Positions 43,993 through 53,189 are shown, counted from the first letter of the stretch. The stretch: 64,000 nucleotides of DNA from Kordiimonadaceae bacterium (GCA_017640725.1 JAEPQB010000003.1:1-64000), one strand, 5' to 3'. The notes: generated by a model not told the origin, from the sequence alone. A program made the numbers and translations.

Positions 43993-45428
43993 GTCTGGGC
44001 AACCTGCGGCTTAAGGCCAATAAACTCGGACCTTTTGCCAAACATAATTTTGTTAATCAGCAACGCCCACGCCACGCAGAAAATCAGCGTGATAAACATC
44101 AAGTGGATATAATGAAACGGTGACCAGGCGAACGAGAAAATGCCGTAAAGGACCGTCCCGGAAACTACAGAAATAATCATCGCTTTTGGATCAACGTTTT
44201 TGAACAAAAGGCCCACGAGGAAAGTGGATAAAATGGGCATGCTGAGTAAGCCATATAGTTGTTGCACCAGATTGATGATGCTTTCGGCTTGCTGATACAA
44301 AGGCACCAGCGCCAATGCCAGCAGCACGAACACCACCGTTACCCAACCACTGAGTTTCTTCACGTCGGGTTGTTCGTTGAAATATTTCTCGTGGATATCC
44401 ATGACATAGAGCGCAGTGGATGAATTAAGAACGCTGTTGAAGCTGGTAAGAACTGCGGCTGCAATAGCGGCGGCAAACGCGCCCGAAAGCCAAACGGGTA
44501 GGACGTCACTGACGATTCGACCATAAGCTGCGTCCCCGATGTCGCCGTAAAGCTTGTACGAGACTATTCCGGGCAACACGATCATCGGAGGCACGATTAA
44601 GAGCCGAATACCCGCTGCAGCGAATACGCCCTTTTGCGCCTCTTTGAGGTTTGGGGACGCCATCGCGCGCTGGGTAATCGTTTGGTTGGTGCTCCAGTAA
44701 AACACCTGAATGAAAATCATACCGGTCAGAAGTGTGTGCCAGGGGATGGGGCTTTCACTAGTGCCAACCAGTGTCAGCCGCTCGGCTGGGATGCCGGTGA
44801 AATCAAAGTCGATAGCCTGAACCGCTAGAAAAACAACCAGCATGCCAAGGCCCAGCAAAAGAATACCGCTGTAAGTATCGGACACCGCAACAGCGCGCAG
44901 GCCGCCAAATACGGCGTAGCAGGCGCCAACGACTGCAAACATGATGGCCAGGATGATGATGGGAATGTCGACACCGAACATGGATTGCATGAACAAGGAA
45001 CCGCCATAGAGCATCGCGGGCAGGAAAATGAAAATGTTTCCAAGCAGGAACATCACCGACACAGTCGCCCGGATGTGATGGTCATTGTATCGTTTTTCCA
45101 GCAGTTCGGTCGTGGTGGTGCAGTTATTGCGGTAATAGACGGGTAGAAACACTTTCGCGAGAATGAACAACCCGGCTACCGCCGCGAATTCCCACCAAGC
45201 GAGCAAAGCCATCTGGTTGCCATTCATGCCAACAAGCTGGTCGGTGCTGAGGTTCGTGAGCGTGATAGAACCAGCGACAAAAATCCAGGACAGGCCGCCG
45301 CCCGCCAGGAAATAGTCTTTGTTCGAATCAACATCTGTTCTGGCGCCGCGGCACTTCAAATATGTGGCAAAAGCAATCAGCGCCGTGAAGGCGACAAATA
45401 CCGCCACTTGAATTGTTTGAAGTTCCAT
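43989..45428 (-). CDS. Sodium:solute symporter (SGLT-like sugar transporter)
   Basis: A 479-residue inner-membrane transporter of the SSS family with about 13 membrane segments. It has the family features FVAGSITLTNLSTDQLVGMNG, DTYSGILLLGLGM and AIAAAVLTSFNSVLNSSTALYVMDIHEKY. The group resembles bacterial galactose/glucose symporters such as vSGLT. ATG 45428 has GGGGAG 7 nt upstream. It lies 27 nt downstream of the beta-galactosidase gene in the same direction, so it probably imports a galactoside. Confidence 0.9.
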   Translation of the reverse strand: MELQTIQVAVFVAFTALIAFATYLKCRGARTDVDSNKDYFLAGGGLSWIFVAGSITLTNLSTDQLVGMNGNQMALLAWWEFAAVAGLFILAKVFLPVYYRNNCTTTTELLEKRYNDHHIRATVSVMFLLGNIFIFLPAMLYGGSLFMQSMFGVDIPIIILAIMFAVVGACYAVFGGLRAVAVSDTYSGILLLGLGMLVVFLAVQAIDFDFTGIPAERLTLVGTSESPIPWHTLLTGMIFIQVFYWSTNQTITQRAMASPNLKEAQKGVFAAAGIRLLIVPPMIVLPGIVSYKLYGDIGDAAYGRIVSDVLPVWLSGAFAAAIAAAVLTSFNSVLNSSTALYVMDIHEKYFNEQPDVKKLSGWVTVVFVLLALALVPLYQQAESIINLVQQLYGLLSMPILSTFLVGLLFKNVDPKAMIISVVSGTVLYGIFSFAWSPFHYIHLMFITLIFCVAWALLINKIMFGKRSEFIGLKPQVAQT

Positions 45429-45455
45429 ACTCACACTCCCCAGGGTGATAGTGGT

Positions 45456-47414
45456 TTAGTTTTTCCAGGCGCTAACGTCCCTTGGACCCACGTTTCGTTG
45501 GCCCAGTACAAAAACGGCATTGTTTGGCGCAGGCGCCGGCTGCGCTTCAGCTGAATAGTTAAACGCGAATGTCAGGCCGCCGCGCCGCACAATTCGCATA
45601 TCAGTTGACATGTCGACGGGCTGCAGGCCCAGATCAGTGCACAACACACGCATGAAGTCGCGCAAAAATAGGTCGTCTGTCAGGGTGCCCATATAGATGA
45701 ACTGATCGTTGCTCACAATCGCGGGGCTACCATCGCCATAGGTGGCGACAACTTCGGTCCCTTCGACCACTTCAAGTTCTTCGCACCAGCGCGTTGCTTC
45801 ATACTGTTTGCCTTGCCAGCTTAGGGTGCTTGGGCAGTCGGGGCGTAGGGTTTCGACAGAGAGAACTTTTACGCCCAACTCGGTTTGAAGCGCGCCAGGT
45901 GGCAATGATGCAGGCACCGAAAATTCAGGTGTTTTAGCGCCAGTCCTTGGGCCAAACACAAACTTGGCGCCAGATGACTTACAGCGACTTATGAAGTCGG
46001 TGCTCAGCGATGGCAGGCATGGCACAATAACAAGGTCATAGTCGGAAAAACCCGCATCGGCAGACACAAAATCGATGTCCATGCCCAGTTCACGCAAGGC
46101 ACAATAGTAGGCGAATTCAACGCGTCTAAAATCGTATCCTGCGCCTTGTTGTTCAATGTCGGAAAGCCAGAGCGCTTCAACATCTGTCACCATGGCGATG
46201 CGGGATTTTGATTTCTCGGATGACGCGACATTCAGGGCGTCAATCTCGCGCCTGACTTGCTCCACTTCAGCCCAGGCGGTTGCCTTGCTGTTGTCTGGTC
46301 GCTTTAGGCCTGCATGCATTTGTTCCTGCGCAAACGGTGCCTGCCGCCAGCGGAAGTAACTTACGCACTCCGCGCCCTGTGCAAAGGCTTCCAAAGACCA
46401 GAAGCGTACCATACCGGGGGCAGGGCGCGGGTTGTGCGGCGCCCAATTCACCGGGCCCGGTTGCTGTTCCATAACCCAGTAGCGGCCACCAGCAAAACTG
46501 CGCGTGGTATCATGGTAAAAGCTTGCAAAATCCGGGTGACCGGTGCGCATGTAGCGCTGCATCGTGTCAGCTGGTGCATCAGCGAACCATAGATCCGCTC
46601 GCCCTAGCGGGTAATTGTCGTAGGAGGCGATATCGAGGTCTGCGCCTAAGGCGTAAGCGTCAACATACAGGTCTTCTTTTGGAATGAAATTATGAGTAAT
46701 CCACTTGCCGGGAGCGTGAGCGCGAATGGCTTTCACCATCGTGTCATGCCAGGCAACAACCTGGTCTGATGAAAACCGCCTGAACGCCAGAGAGTGCGCC
46801 GGGTTTGTTTCGGTCACTGCACCAAAGGGTAGTTCGATGGCGTCGAAGGACGGGTATTCCATGGACCAGAACACATTGCCCCATGCTGTGTTCAATTTCT
46901 CAATAGATTCATAGCGCTTTTTGCACCAGTCCCGAAACGCCCTCAGCGCATTCTTCGATCCACTCATCGCTGTGTCATGACAGCAAAGCTCGTTGTCTGT
47001 TTGCCAGCCAACAATTGATTTGTGGCCGCCGTATCGCTTTGCCAAAACCTCGGTGATGCGCAGGGCTTCTTTGAGATAGTTTTCGCTTGAGAAATCATAG
47101 TGCCTGCGCGAACCAAAGCCGCGCACATGATCTCCGTCCAGCGATGCCGGCAAAATGTCTGGCAGTTCATCAATAAGCCATTTGGGCGGGGTGGCTGTCG
47201 GTGTGCCAAACACTATTTTGAGCCCGGCATTGGCCAGTATCTCAATGGCGCGGTCCAGCCACTCAAAGTCAAATTCATTGCGTGCGGGTTCGATGCGGGA
47301 CCAGGCAAACTCGCCGATGCGAACATAATCGAGGCCAAGCGACTTCATCTCTTCGGCGTCTTGCGCCCAAAGGTCTTCCGGCCAGTGTTCAGGATAGTAA
47401 CAAACGCCTAACAT
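45456..47414 (-). CDS. Beta-galactosidase, glycoside hydrolase family 42
   Basis: GH42 enzymes release terminal beta-galactose from small galactosides. The 652-residue protein shows YYPEHWPEDLWAQDAEEM at the start, the acid/base Glu142 (WQTDNE) and the nucleophile Glu316 (VMEQQPG), in a TIM barrel (about 1-380); a trimerisation domain (about 395-600) and a small C-terminal beta domain follow. No signal peptide, so it acts in the cytoplasm on imported substrate. It is the first gene of an operon with the symporter and is divergent from the GH36 gene, with operator site B between. Confidence 0.94.
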   Translation of the reverse strand: MLGVCYYPEHWPEDLWAQDAEEMKSLGLDYVRIGEFAWSRIEPARNEFDFEWLDRAIEILANAGLKIVFGTPTATPPKWLIDELPDILPASLDGDHVRGFGSRRHYDFSSENYLKEALRITEVLAKRYGGHKSIVGWQTDNELCCHDTAMSGSKNALRAFRDWCKKRYESIEKLNTAWGNVFWSMEYPSFDAIELPFGAVTETNPAHSLAFRRFSSDQVVAWHDTMVKAIRAHAPGKWITHNFIPKEDLYVDAYALGADLDIASYDNYPLGRADLWFADAPADTMQRYMRTGHPDFASFYHDTTRSFAGGRYWVMEQQPGPVNWAPHNPRPAPGMVRFWSLEAFAQGAECVSYFRWRQAPFAQEQMHAGLKRPDNSKATAWAEVEQVRREIDALNVASSEKSKSRIAMVTDVEALWLSDIEQQGAGYDFRRVEFAYYCALRELGMDIDFVSADAGFSDYDLVIVPCLPSLSTDFISRCKSSGAKFVFGPRTGAKTPEFSVPASLPPGALQTELGVKVLSVETLRPDCPSTLSWQGKQYEATRWCEELEVVEGTEVVATYGDGSPAIVSNDQFIYMGTLTDDLFLRDFMRVLCTDLGLQPVDMSTDMRIVRRGGLTFAFNYSAEAQPAPAPNNAVFVLGQRNVGPRDVSAWKN

Positions 47415-47443
47415 CAGTTCCCCGCGTACTTGGCTATAATAAA

Positions 47444-47459
47444 TATTATTTATATGACT
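47444..47459. promoter_or_regulatory. Predicted GntR operator, site B
   Basis: TATTATTTATATGACT lies in the gap between the divergent GH42 and GH36 genes, 29 nt upstream of the GH42 start. It matches the complement of site A at 13 of 16 positions. An overlapping ATAAAT/ATTTAT inverted repeat (47439-47453) is also present. Confidence 0.6.
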
Positions 47460-47544
47460 ATTGAGGCAAGTGAAACGCTATTATCATCCCTTGTCAGCGT
47501 CAACCGTAACAGGCAGATTGGCCCTTCGCCAATTCACAAAGGCA

Positions 47545-49677
47545 ATGTTGGTCATGGAAAAATCCGAAAAACATGTTGTCTTTCAGGGGCAAACCAGCAG
47601 CCTTTTGGTCGATGCTGGTGGCGACGCACCCCGCATTGCCTATTGGGGACCGAAACTCGAAGAAGCTGAAATCACTCGTGTTGGCAGTCTGCTTCAGCGC
47701 ACGCCCGCAACAGGTACACCTTCTGTTGAGGTGCCAATTTCACTGTGCCCCACTCTGGCCAGCGGGTTTGTTGGCATGCCGGGCATCGAGTTACACATTG
47801 CTGGCAAGGCATGGGACTTTGCGCCAACTGATATTGATGTCACATCAGTTTCGGACAGTCACTGTCGAATTAGTACGGTGGACCCTCATTTGGGCATCAG
47901 CTTGGCGGTCGAACTGGAGTGGTTCGATGAATGCGATGTGGTTCGCATTAGACATCACCTCAAAAACATCGGCGACGAGGTGCTGACACTCAACTGGATA
48001 GCTTCTGCGGCTGTTGAAGTGCCAAGTGATTTTGATCAGGTGACGTCCTTCAGCGGCAAGTGGGCGCATGAATTTCAGCGGGAGCGAACACAATTGGCGA
48101 CCGGTGCTTTTGTTCGGGAAAACAGGCGGGGGCGCACATCCCACGCCAGTTTCCCTGGCCTCGTTCTGGAGCAACAATGCACAACTGAACAAGCAGGCTC
48201 CGCCTACGGTTTTCATCTTGGCTGGAGCGGCAACCACCGGCTGTTCGCAGAAAAGTTGAATGACGGCCGGATTCAGGTCCAAATGGGGGCAAGCCTGTTT
48301 CCCGGTGAAATGCTGCTGGGCGCAGGGCAGTCGCATCAAACCCCATGGCTGTACGGCTCTTTTTCAAGCAATGGCTTGAGCGCGCTCTCTCAAAATTTCC
48401 ATGATTTTGTGCGGCATAACCTGATTCGAGGAAGGGCTCGCACAAAGCCCAGACCTGTGCATTACAACACTTGGGAAGCCATATATTTTAACCACAATCC
48501 TACACGGATCATGGATTTGGCGAGTAAGGCAGCCGCTGTTGGGGTGGAGCGGTTTGTGTTGGACGATGGTTGGTTTATGGGCCGCAGGGGTGACGCCGCT
48601 GGCCTCGGCGACTGGCAAGTTGACCCTGACATTTACCCAGAAGGCCTTACACCCATCATAGAGCATGTCAATTCGCTTGGGATGGAGTTTGGTTTGTGGG
48701 TTGAACCTGAAATGGTCAATCCAGACAGTGACCTGTATCGAGCACATCCAGACTGGGTCCTTAAGTCAGATCATGTGGCTCAAATTCCTTCGCGCAATCA
48801 GTATGTGCTGGACCTGACGAAACCGCCCGTATTCGACTATCTGTTTGAGTGCATCGACACACTTCTGCAGGAAAACAACATCTCCTATCTGAAATGGGAT
48901 ATGAACCGCGATATTCACCACCCAGGCAGCGACGGTTTGGCAGTGACTTACAAACAAACCCTCGCAGTTTATGATTTGATGGCGAAGGTGCGCAGTGTTC
49001 ATCCGGATGTGGAGATCGAAAGCTGTTCTTCGGGCGGGGCCCGGGCGGACTATGGTGTTCTCGCCCATACAGATCGCATCTGGACATCTGATAGCAATGA
49101 CGCGCTCGATAGACAGTCGATTCAGGCCGGCGCGTCGATGTTTTTTCCGCTCCAGGTATTGGGTGCCCATGTGGGTCCACGGGATTGCCATATCACCGGA
49201 CGACACCTCTCAATGCAGCTGCGCGTGGCAACGGCAATATTTGGTCATATGGGTATGGAACTCGATCTCTCGGAACTTTCTCCCGACGAAGAGACGACGC
49301 TAAAGAGGGGCGTGGCCCTTTATAAAAAGCACCGAGGACTATTGCACTCGGGCAACTTTGTGCGTGTTGAAGCGGCGCCATATGCCAACGCGTGTGGTGT
49401 GGTTGCCAAAGATCAAACGGAAGCGCTGTTTTCCTACGCCATGGTTGCGTCGCGAGCTTCAGCTTCCCCTGAAGTGCTCAAACTTCCCGGTCTTTCGGAT
49501 ATGGCTTCATACCGATTTGAGCTTGCCTGGCCGCTGGACGATGATCGCGTCACTATCGGCGAGTGGCAGCACCTTAAGGGCCAGACATATTCCGGTCGAA
49601 TGCTCTCTCAGGTTGGGGTGCAATTGCCACCGATCCTGCCTGAATCAGCCCTGATTATTCATCTAAAAGCAGTGTAA
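47545..49677 (+). CDS. Alpha-galactosidase, glycoside hydrolase family 36
   Basis: GH36 enzymes release alpha-linked galactose from melibiose-type sugars or galactosylglycerols. From ATG 47545 the protein is 710 residues: N-terminal beta-sandwich, then a TIM barrel with VLDDGWF, the nucleophile Asp452 (YLKWDMNRD) and the acid/base Asp516 (WTSDSNDA), and a C-terminal beta domain. CSSGGARAD near 493 is also typical. No signal peptide, so cytoplasmic. A TTG at 47461 would add 28 residues but abuts operator B; ATG 47554 is another option. Confidence 0.92.
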   Translation: MLVMEKSEKHVVFQGQTSSLLVDAGGDAPRIAYWGPKLEEAEITRVGSLLQRTPATGTPSVEVPISLCPTLASGFVGMPGIELHIAGKAWDFAPTDIDVTSVSDSHCRISTVDPHLGISLAVELEWFDECDVVRIRHHLKNIGDEVLTLNWIASAAVEVPSDFDQVTSFSGKWAHEFQRERTQLATGAFVRENRRGRTSHASFPGLVLEQQCTTEQAGSAYGFHLGWSGNHRLFAEKLNDGRIQVQMGASLFPGEMLLGAGQSHQTPWLYGSFSSNGLSALSQNFHDFVRHNLIRGRARTKPRPVHYNTWEAIYFNHNPTRIMDLASKAAAVGVERFVLDDGWFMGRRGDAAGLGDWQVDPDIYPEGLTPIIEHVNSLGMEFGLWVEPEMVNPDSDLYRAHPDWVLKSDHVAQIPSRNQYVLDLTKPPVFDYLFECIDTLLQENNISYLKWDMNRDIHHPGSDGLAVTYKQTLAVYDLMAKVRSVHPDVEIESCSSGGARADYGVLAHTDRIWTSDSNDALDRQSIQAGASMFFPLQVLGAHVGPRDCHITGRHLSMQLRVATAIFGHMGMELDLSELSPDEETTLKRGVALYKKHRGLLHSGNFVRVEAAPYANACGVVAKDQTEALFSYAMVASRASASPEVLKLPGLSDMASYRFELAWPLDDDRVTIGEWQHLKGQTYSGRMLSQVGVQLPPILPESALIIHLKAV

Positions 49678-49683
49678 CGGCCA

Positions 49684-50394
49684 TCATTCAGCGGTTTCAC
49701 CAGCTTCCAGGATCAGGTCATAGGCCTCCTGGATGAGTGACATGCTGGTTGTGCGGGCACCAACAGCATCGCCGTCACAAATAGCGTCATAAATTGCGCG
49801 GTGGTTCGCAATACTGCCGGTTTCAACGCCGGCCGTTTTGTTGGTAACGCGAATGCTGATGGTGAGCGCCGTCTCAACCATGTCTTTCAATTGCATAAAA
49901 AAGCGATTGCCGCTGGCTTCCAATACCGCAACATGAAAGGCGATATCTGCTGCAAGGGCATCATCATGGCCCATCTCTGCTGCTCTCATACGCTCCAGCG
50001 CATTCGCAATATATTGTTTCTGATCATCTGTTGCCCGACGGGCAGCGAACGCAGCCGCCTGCGGTTCCATGGCCATGCGAATTTCCGTGAACTCGGCAAG
50101 CAGATTGATCGAGAACTTTCTCTCCAAGAGCCAGCGCAGCACATCCGGGTCCAAAAGGTTCCAGTTTTCTTCCGGCTGCACCCACGTGCCTTGTCTTGGG
50201 CGTGCTTTCAGCAGCCCTTTGGACGTCAGCATTTTGACGGCTTCCCGCAAAATACTGCGACTTACGCCAAACTGTTGGCAAAGGTCCGCTTCAATAGGGA
50301 AGGGGTTGGTCTCGTCGTATTCACTGCGCACGATGGCACTGCCAATTTCATTGGCAATTTGTTGGGTGAGGCTTGGTGCAGAAACAGCCATCAT
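49684..50394 (-). CDS. GntR-family regulator, FadR subfamily
   Basis: A 236-residue repressor-type protein. The winged helix-turn-helix (about 10-75) contains ADLCQQFGVSRSILREAVKMLTSKGLL; the C-terminal helical FCD domain (about 90-230) has EIRMAMEPQAAAFAARRA and metal-binding histidines (FHVAVLEASGN, NHRAIYDAI). DgoR-type FadR-subfamily proteins control galactonate genes, which fits this island. It overlaps the SMP-30 gene by 4 nt (ATGA), so it lies downstream of operator C and is probably autoregulated. It is convergent with the GH36 gene. Confidence 0.92.
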   Translation of the reverse strand: MMAVSAPSLTQQIANEIGSAIVRSEYDETNPFPIEADLCQQFGVSRSILREAVKMLTSKGLLKARPRQGTWVQPEENWNLLDPDVLRWLLERKFSINLLAEFTEIRMAMEPQAAAFAARRATDDQKQYIANALERMRAAEMGHDDALAADIAFHVAVLEASGNRFFMQLKDMVETALTISIRVTNKTAGVETGSIANHRAIYDAICDGDAVGARTTSMSLIQEAYDLILEAGETAE

Positions 50395-51305
50395 TCTTCT
50401 CTTTTTAAACTAGCGGAGTCACCGGAAAACCGTGATTCCGGCAGTCCTTGAACAGAGGTTTTATAGGCGAATACATTGCCCGCTGAAGGTTCTTCAGCAA
50501 GGGTGTCCTCTGATAGACCATCACGCGCAGTAGACACATACAGTGTGTCAAGTTTTGGGCCGCCGAACGCCACACATGTTGGTTGGCTTGCAGGAACATC
50601 AAGGTCAAAAATCAACTGTCCACTTGGGTCATAGGCAAAGACTTTACCGATGCCCCACTGCGCACTCCAGACGTTCCCTGCTGCGTCTACCGCGGCACCG
50701 TCAGGTGATGCCCCTTCGGGTGACCGCGCAAACACTCTGCGGTTTGAAAGAGTGCCTGCACTGGCGTCAAAGTCATACTGAACAATCTCGCCCTTCAGCG
50801 AATCTGCAAAATACATCCGGTTCCCTGACGGGTTCCAGCAAATGCCGTTCGAAATATTGACACCATTTTCATGCACGGATGATTTCAGGTCATGGTCCAG
50901 ACAAAAAAGACGCCCCGTTGCCGGTGCACCATCGCCGGGGTTCGCCATCATGGTACCCGACCAAAACCGGCCCTGCCGGTCAGCACGACCATCATTAAAC
51001 CGGCCTTCACCATCAAGAAAATCCGGCCGTTCGATCCAGGAAATTTCGCCGGTTGAAGGGTCAAGGCTGGCAAAGCCGCTGGCGAAAGCGGCCACGAGGT
51101 CCTGACCTTTTTCGCAAAAGGCAAAAGAGCCAAGGGGTTCTGGCATGTCATATTTGACTACTGATGAAGCTTTTGGGTCATACCGATACAAAGCGCTCGA
51201 CAGAATATCTGTCCACCACACAGCGTTGTCGAGGGCATTCCATTGAATGCCTTCGCCAAGCTGGTTGCCCACATGAACTTCGTCAATGAGGGTTGCAGTG
51301 ATCAA
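50391..51305 (-). CDS. SMP-30/gluconolactonase-family lactonase (probable galactonolactonase)
   Basis: A 304-residue six-bladed propeller hydrolase. The family motifs are LGEGIQWN (metal Glu), FNDGRADRQGRFWSGTM, NGVNISNGICWNPSGNRMYFADS and SPDGAAVDAAGNVWSAQWG, which give the metal-site Glu, Asn and Asp. TTG 51305 is the start (MITATLIDEV): AGGAG lies 7 nt upstream, inside the longer frame from 51329. In this context it should open galactono-lactone. First gene of an operon with gntR. Confidence 0.88.
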   Translation of the reverse strand: MITATLIDEVHVGNQLGEGIQWNALDNAVWWTDILSSALYRYDPKASSVVKYDMPEPLGSFAFCEKGQDLVAAFASGFASLDPSTGEISWIERPDFLDGEGRFNDGRADRQGRFWSGTMMANPGDGAPATGRLFCLDHDLKSSVHENGVNISNGICWNPSGNRMYFADSLKGEIVQYDFDASAGTLSNRRVFARSPEGASPDGAAVDAAGNVWSAQWGIGKVFAYDPSGQLIFDLDVPASQPTCVAFGGPKLDTLYVSTARDGLSEDTLAEEPSAGNVFAYKTSVQGLPESRFSGDSASLKREE

Positions 51306-51350
51306 TTTGCCTCTCCTGCCTGAGTTCAAACCGCTACAATTGCTTATTAT

Positions 51351-51366
51351 TATGATATATATGATA
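51351..51366. promoter_or_regulatory. Predicted GntR operator, site C
   Basis: TATGATATATATGATA lies in the gap between the divergent lactonase and SDR genes, 45 nt from the lactonase start and 64 nt from the SDR start. It matches site A at 14 of 16 positions in either orientation tested. Confidence 0.65.
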
Positions 51367-51430
51367 AAAAGACAAAGTCAGTCTTTTGAGTGTGTTAGCG
51401 GCTCTTGCTGCGACAAAGGTGGGGCATCAA

Positions 51431-52192
51431 ATGGGAATAGCAACGTATCAGGATTTGGCGGGTAAAACTGTGTTCGTAACCGGCGGAGGCAGTGGCATAG
51501 GCGGCGAATTTGTGCGCGCGTTTTCAGCGCAAGGGGCCAATGTTGCTTTTGTATCCCTGCCCACAGACCCGGGTGAGCAACTGGCGCTGGAAGTCGAAAA
51601 AAATACTGGCAACAAGCCACTTTTTTTACCGTGTGACTTGCGAGACGTTGCCGCGATTAAAGATGCCGTCCGGCAGGCGCGAGAGGCTTTTGGGCCGATT
51701 GGTGTATTGATCAATAACGCAGCGCGGGATGACCGGCATGACGTAACGTCACTGGATGAAGAAGGCTGGGACAACTCGATGGCCATCAACCTTCGTCCCC
51801 ACTACTTCACGGTTCAAGCCTGCGCGGACGATATGAAAGCCACCGGCGGCAGTATCATCAACATGGGATCAAATTCAGTAAACCTGGGCCTTGTGGGCTA
51901 TCCCGCCTACGTGGCGGCCAAGGCTGCAATAGTTGGCCTTACCAAAGCGCTGGCGCGTGAACTGGGAGAGCATGACATCAGGGTCAATGCTCTCATTCCG
52001 GGTTGGGTAATGACGGAGCGGCAGAAACAGCTTTGGGCGACACCCGAGGCGGTGGAAGCTTGTCTGAAAGAGCAATCTTTAAAAAGAACCATCAGCAAGG
52101 CTGATATCGCAAATGCGGCTTTGTTCCTTGCCTCCGATGCATCGTCAATGATGTCAGGGCAATCCATGATTGTGGATGGTGGCCGCGTGTGA
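51431..52192 (+). CDS. Short-chain dehydrogenase (probable galactose 1-dehydrogenase)
   Basis: A 253-residue classical SDR. The cofactor motif TGGGSGIGG is at residues 18-26, NNAA at 95-98, and the catalytic Ser147, Tyr160 and Lys164 (YPAYVAAKAA) are present; the C-terminus ends SMIVDGGRV. Position in the island suggests oxidation of galactose to galactono-lactone, but SDR substrates cannot be read from sequence. ATG 51431 has AGGTGGGG 6 nt upstream; a TTG at 51386 would add 15 unrelated residues. It overlaps dgoK by 4 nt. Confidence 0.85.
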   Translation: MGIATYQDLAGKTVFVTGGGSGIGGEFVRAFSAQGANVAFVSLPTDPGEQLALEVEKNTGNKPLFLPCDLRDVAAIKDAVRQAREAFGPIGVLINNAARDDRHDVTSLDEEGWDNSMAINLRPHYFTVQACADDMKATGGSIINMGSNSVNLGLVGYPAYVAAKAAIVGLTKALARELGEHDIRVNALIPGWVMTERQKQLWATPEAVEACLKEQSLKRTISKADIANAALFLASDASSMMSGQSMIVDGGRV

Positions 52193-53085
52193 CCGGTTCG
52201 CCAGCACTCATTGCCATTGATTGGGGTTCCAGCAGTTTTCGAGCTTTTCTGATTGCTGAGGATGGCCAAGTTCTTGAGGAGCGGCGCAGTAACCGGGGCG
52301 CGTTTCAAATCACCAATTATGAAGAAGTATTAGCTGAGGTGTGTGGAGACTGGTGCTCGAAGCACAGTGTACTTCCTGTTCGAATGGGGGGCAGCATTGG
52401 CAGCCGCAACGGCTGGCAAGAAACCGGCTACATTGAATGCCCGGTGGCACCACACGACATGCAAGCGGCGTTTGTCCCCGTTGAGAACTCTTTGGGCTGG
52501 GACATTGCGGTGTTGCCCGGAGTGAGCGTAACTGCGGGGTTGGCGGAATGTGACGTGATGCGCGGGGAGGAAATCCAAATTTTTGGCGCGATGCGGTTGC
52601 TGAGTCAGGAAAACGGGTGGTTTTGCCTGCCTGGTACGCATTCAAAATGGTGTCGGGTCGAGAAGGGCCAGATAGTTGGTATTTCCAGCTTTCTGACGGG
52701 CGAAATGTATGCGCTTTTGATGAATGACGGCAGCTTAAGTTCTCTCATCACAACAAAAGAGTATGATGAAGCCGCATTTAGGGCTGGCCTACAGGCGATG
52801 GGGCAGCAGCCAAATTTGCTCAAATTGCTTTTCAGAGCCCGGGCAGGGGTGCTCTTGGATCAGTATCGGGCTGACCAACTGCCTTCCTTCTTGTCTGGGG
52901 CTTTGATTGGATACGAAATTGGCCACGCTGTTGATGTATTGAACCCTGCGGAGGGTGTAACGATTGTGGCCAACAGCGAATTGGCAACCCGATACCAATT
53001 AGCCCTGCAGGAGCTGGTGCATCCCATTTCTATCGTTGACGGCGAGCGAGCTTTTTTGGCTGGGATGCAGCTTCTTGTCACTTGA
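52189..53085 (+). CDS. dgoK: 2-dehydro-3-deoxygalactonokinase
   Basis: DgoK phosphorylates 2-keto-3-deoxygalactonate to KDPGal. The 298-residue protein shows the family features IAIDWGSSSFRAFLI, GSIGSRNGWQETGYIECP, MRGEEIQIFGA and LPGTHSKWC, with LTGEMYALL downstream. The start is GTG 52189, overlapping the SDR stop (GTGA). The common AGMIGS segment is MGGSIGS here, a mild divergence. Its product is the substrate of the aldolase at 41759. Confidence 0.93.
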   Translation: MTGSPALIAIDWGSSSFRAFLIAEDGQVLEERRSNRGAFQITNYEEVLAEVCGDWCSKHSVLPVRMGGSIGSRNGWQETGYIECPVAPHDMQAAFVPVENSLGWDIAVLPGVSVTAGLAECDVMRGEEIQIFGAMRLLSQENGWFCLPGTHSKWCRVEKGQIVGISSFLTGEMYALLMNDGSLSSLITTKEYDEAAFRAGLQAMGQQPNLLKLLFRARAGVLLDQYRADQLPSFLSGALIGYEIGHAVDVLNPAEGVTIVANSELATRYQLALQELVHPISIVDGERAFLAGMQLLVT

Positions 53086-53189
53086 GCGCATTTGCAGGGT
53101 GGCTTCTTTGAGCAGTTTCTTTTATCAACAAGATTGGATGGGTGAGCGGGCACTAAGTCTATGAGACCGTGCGAAACAGGGGGCAGTCT

